From the NCBI RefSeq assembly GCF_000686805.1, contig NZ_KK366018.1, positions 347,759 to 411,758 on the forward strand: a stretch of DNA of 64,000 nucleotides, written 5' to 3'. The position numbers and the translations under genes were made by a program. The stretch's first letter is position 1, and each line of letters begins with the position of its first letter. Below the pieces are notes generated by a model. The model saw only the letters and a list, made by a program, of their open reading frames with translations, did not search any database and was not told where the DNA came from. Below are positions 63,655-64,000 of this stretch, piece by piece. The DNA is from Bacillus sp. UNC41MFS5 (GTDB lineage Bacteria; Bacillota; Bacilli; Bacillales_B; DSM-18226).

Positions 63655-64000
63655 TTACTTTGTTTCTACAAGAGCACCTAAATCTTTTTCAATATACTCT
63701 TTCCAAAGTCCATCCATGTACATACGGCGCATTTTTGCTCCTGTACGAACAACTTCTAAGCAGCGTTGTTGTAATTCTGGGGTGTCAGCGTGGTCAAGAA
63801 CAATTTTGTATCCGCGCTCACCATGGATCTCATCTGAAACGATGTGTAAGTCAAAGAATTCAATTTCTTCATCTGTAAATCCGTATTTTTCACGTAAAGC
63901 AGGAGTTTGCTTCCGGTAAATATCAGGAACTTGTGATTCTAATCCAACAACAAGAGCTGCAGTTGCTACAACAAAATTCTCACGTGCTGCCACCGCAAAA
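63655..64000 (-). CDS. Iron-containing redox enzyme, TenA/PqqC-like, 5' end outside the window
   Basis: The last 115 or so residues of a haem-oxygenase-fold protein. HIVSDEIHGERG holds likely metal-binding Asp, Glu and His; LQQRCLEVVRTGAKMRRMYMDGLW is the C-terminal helix block seen in TenA/PqqC/CADD-type proteins. The frame stays open to the window end (FAVAARENFVV), so the GTG near 63993 is internal and the true start lies outside. Relatives include PqqC-like and CADD-type di-iron enzymes. The terminator follows the stop by about 25 bases. Confidence 0.8.
   Translation of the reverse strand, partial: FAVAARENFVVATAALVVGLESQVPDIYRKQTPALREKYGFTDEEIEFFDLHIVSDEIHGERGYKIVLDHADTPELQQRCLEVVRTGAKMRRMYMDGLWKEYIEKDLGALVETK

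Noticed and set aside
1..64000. tRNA, rRNA, CRISPR, prophage or transposase genes
   Set aside because: No sequence with their features was found.

Overview
The window looks like chromosomal DNA of an aerobic-to-facultative, endospore-forming Bacillaceae (Bacillus/Neobacillus-like). The reasons are low GC, AGGAGG-type ribosome binding sites, a TnrA homologue with a TnrA box, CcpA cre sites, Rex boxes, a YabR-type S1 protein, VanW and SpoIID-domain envelope proteins, and a well-known type of Bacillus GC-rich dispersed repeat. Genus and species cannot be fixed from sequence reading alone. I see no rRNA, tRNA, CRISPR array, transposase or prophage.

Layout. 1-9.4 kb: a partial gene, a HemD-like protein, an SDR oxidoreductase, a small Cys-containing orphan, a cobalamin-binding-type protein, a DHA2 MFS exporter divergent from a TetR regulator, a CidA/LrgA-CidB/LrgB pair and a PaaI-type thioesterase. 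9.5-15.7 kb: oligoendopeptidase F, then a class I ribonucleotide reductase operon (alpha, beta, flavodoxin) behind a clear cobalamin riboswitch and an intrinsic terminator. 15.8-29 kb: an unidentified membrane protein, a 5'-nucleotidase-like phosphatase, VanW lipoprotein, formate/nitrite transporter, an adaA-adaB-2OG oxygenase operon, two SH3-containing cell wall proteins, an orphan gene and proline dehydrogenase.

29-47 kb: anaerobic and sulfur metabolism. This holds a hemerythrin-orf-orf-narGHJI operon, a YabR-type gene, cysJI, a solitary ftsZ, dinB, a solitary hpt next to a MITE-like repeat, and adhE with two Rex boxes. 47-52 kb: a beta-diglucoside/chitobiose-type PTS operon (IIB-IIC-IIA-phosphoglucosidase-ChbG deacetylase) with a consensus cre site. 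52-64 kb: PatB/MalY lyase, tnrA, a 2-hydroxyacid dehydrogenase, a YdeI-like protein, a CAP-domain protein preceded by 21-nt tandem repeats, a sirtuin, a 59-residue CxxC protein beside a 2Fe-2S ferredoxin, then a GntR / paired CHR transporter / HbpS-GlcG / aldehyde dehydrogenase / TenA-PqqC-like group.

How it fits together. Nitrate respiration (nar), NADH-controlled fermentation (adhE/Rex), a nitrite/formate channel and a B12-gated class I reductase describe a cell that moves between oxygen and no oxygen and between B12 supply and shortage. TnrA and cre sites tie nitrogen and carbon supply to peripheral genes. A 13-bp self-complementary motif (GGTGCCTGACACC) recurs at least seven times, mostly at gene ends, and in one case supplies a stop codon. 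The observations I find most worth checking are the riboswitch-RNR-flavodoxin operon, this repeat family, the solitary ftsZ with a nearby long palindrome, the ada operon's oxygenase, and an apparent CTG start in a CHR transporter gene.
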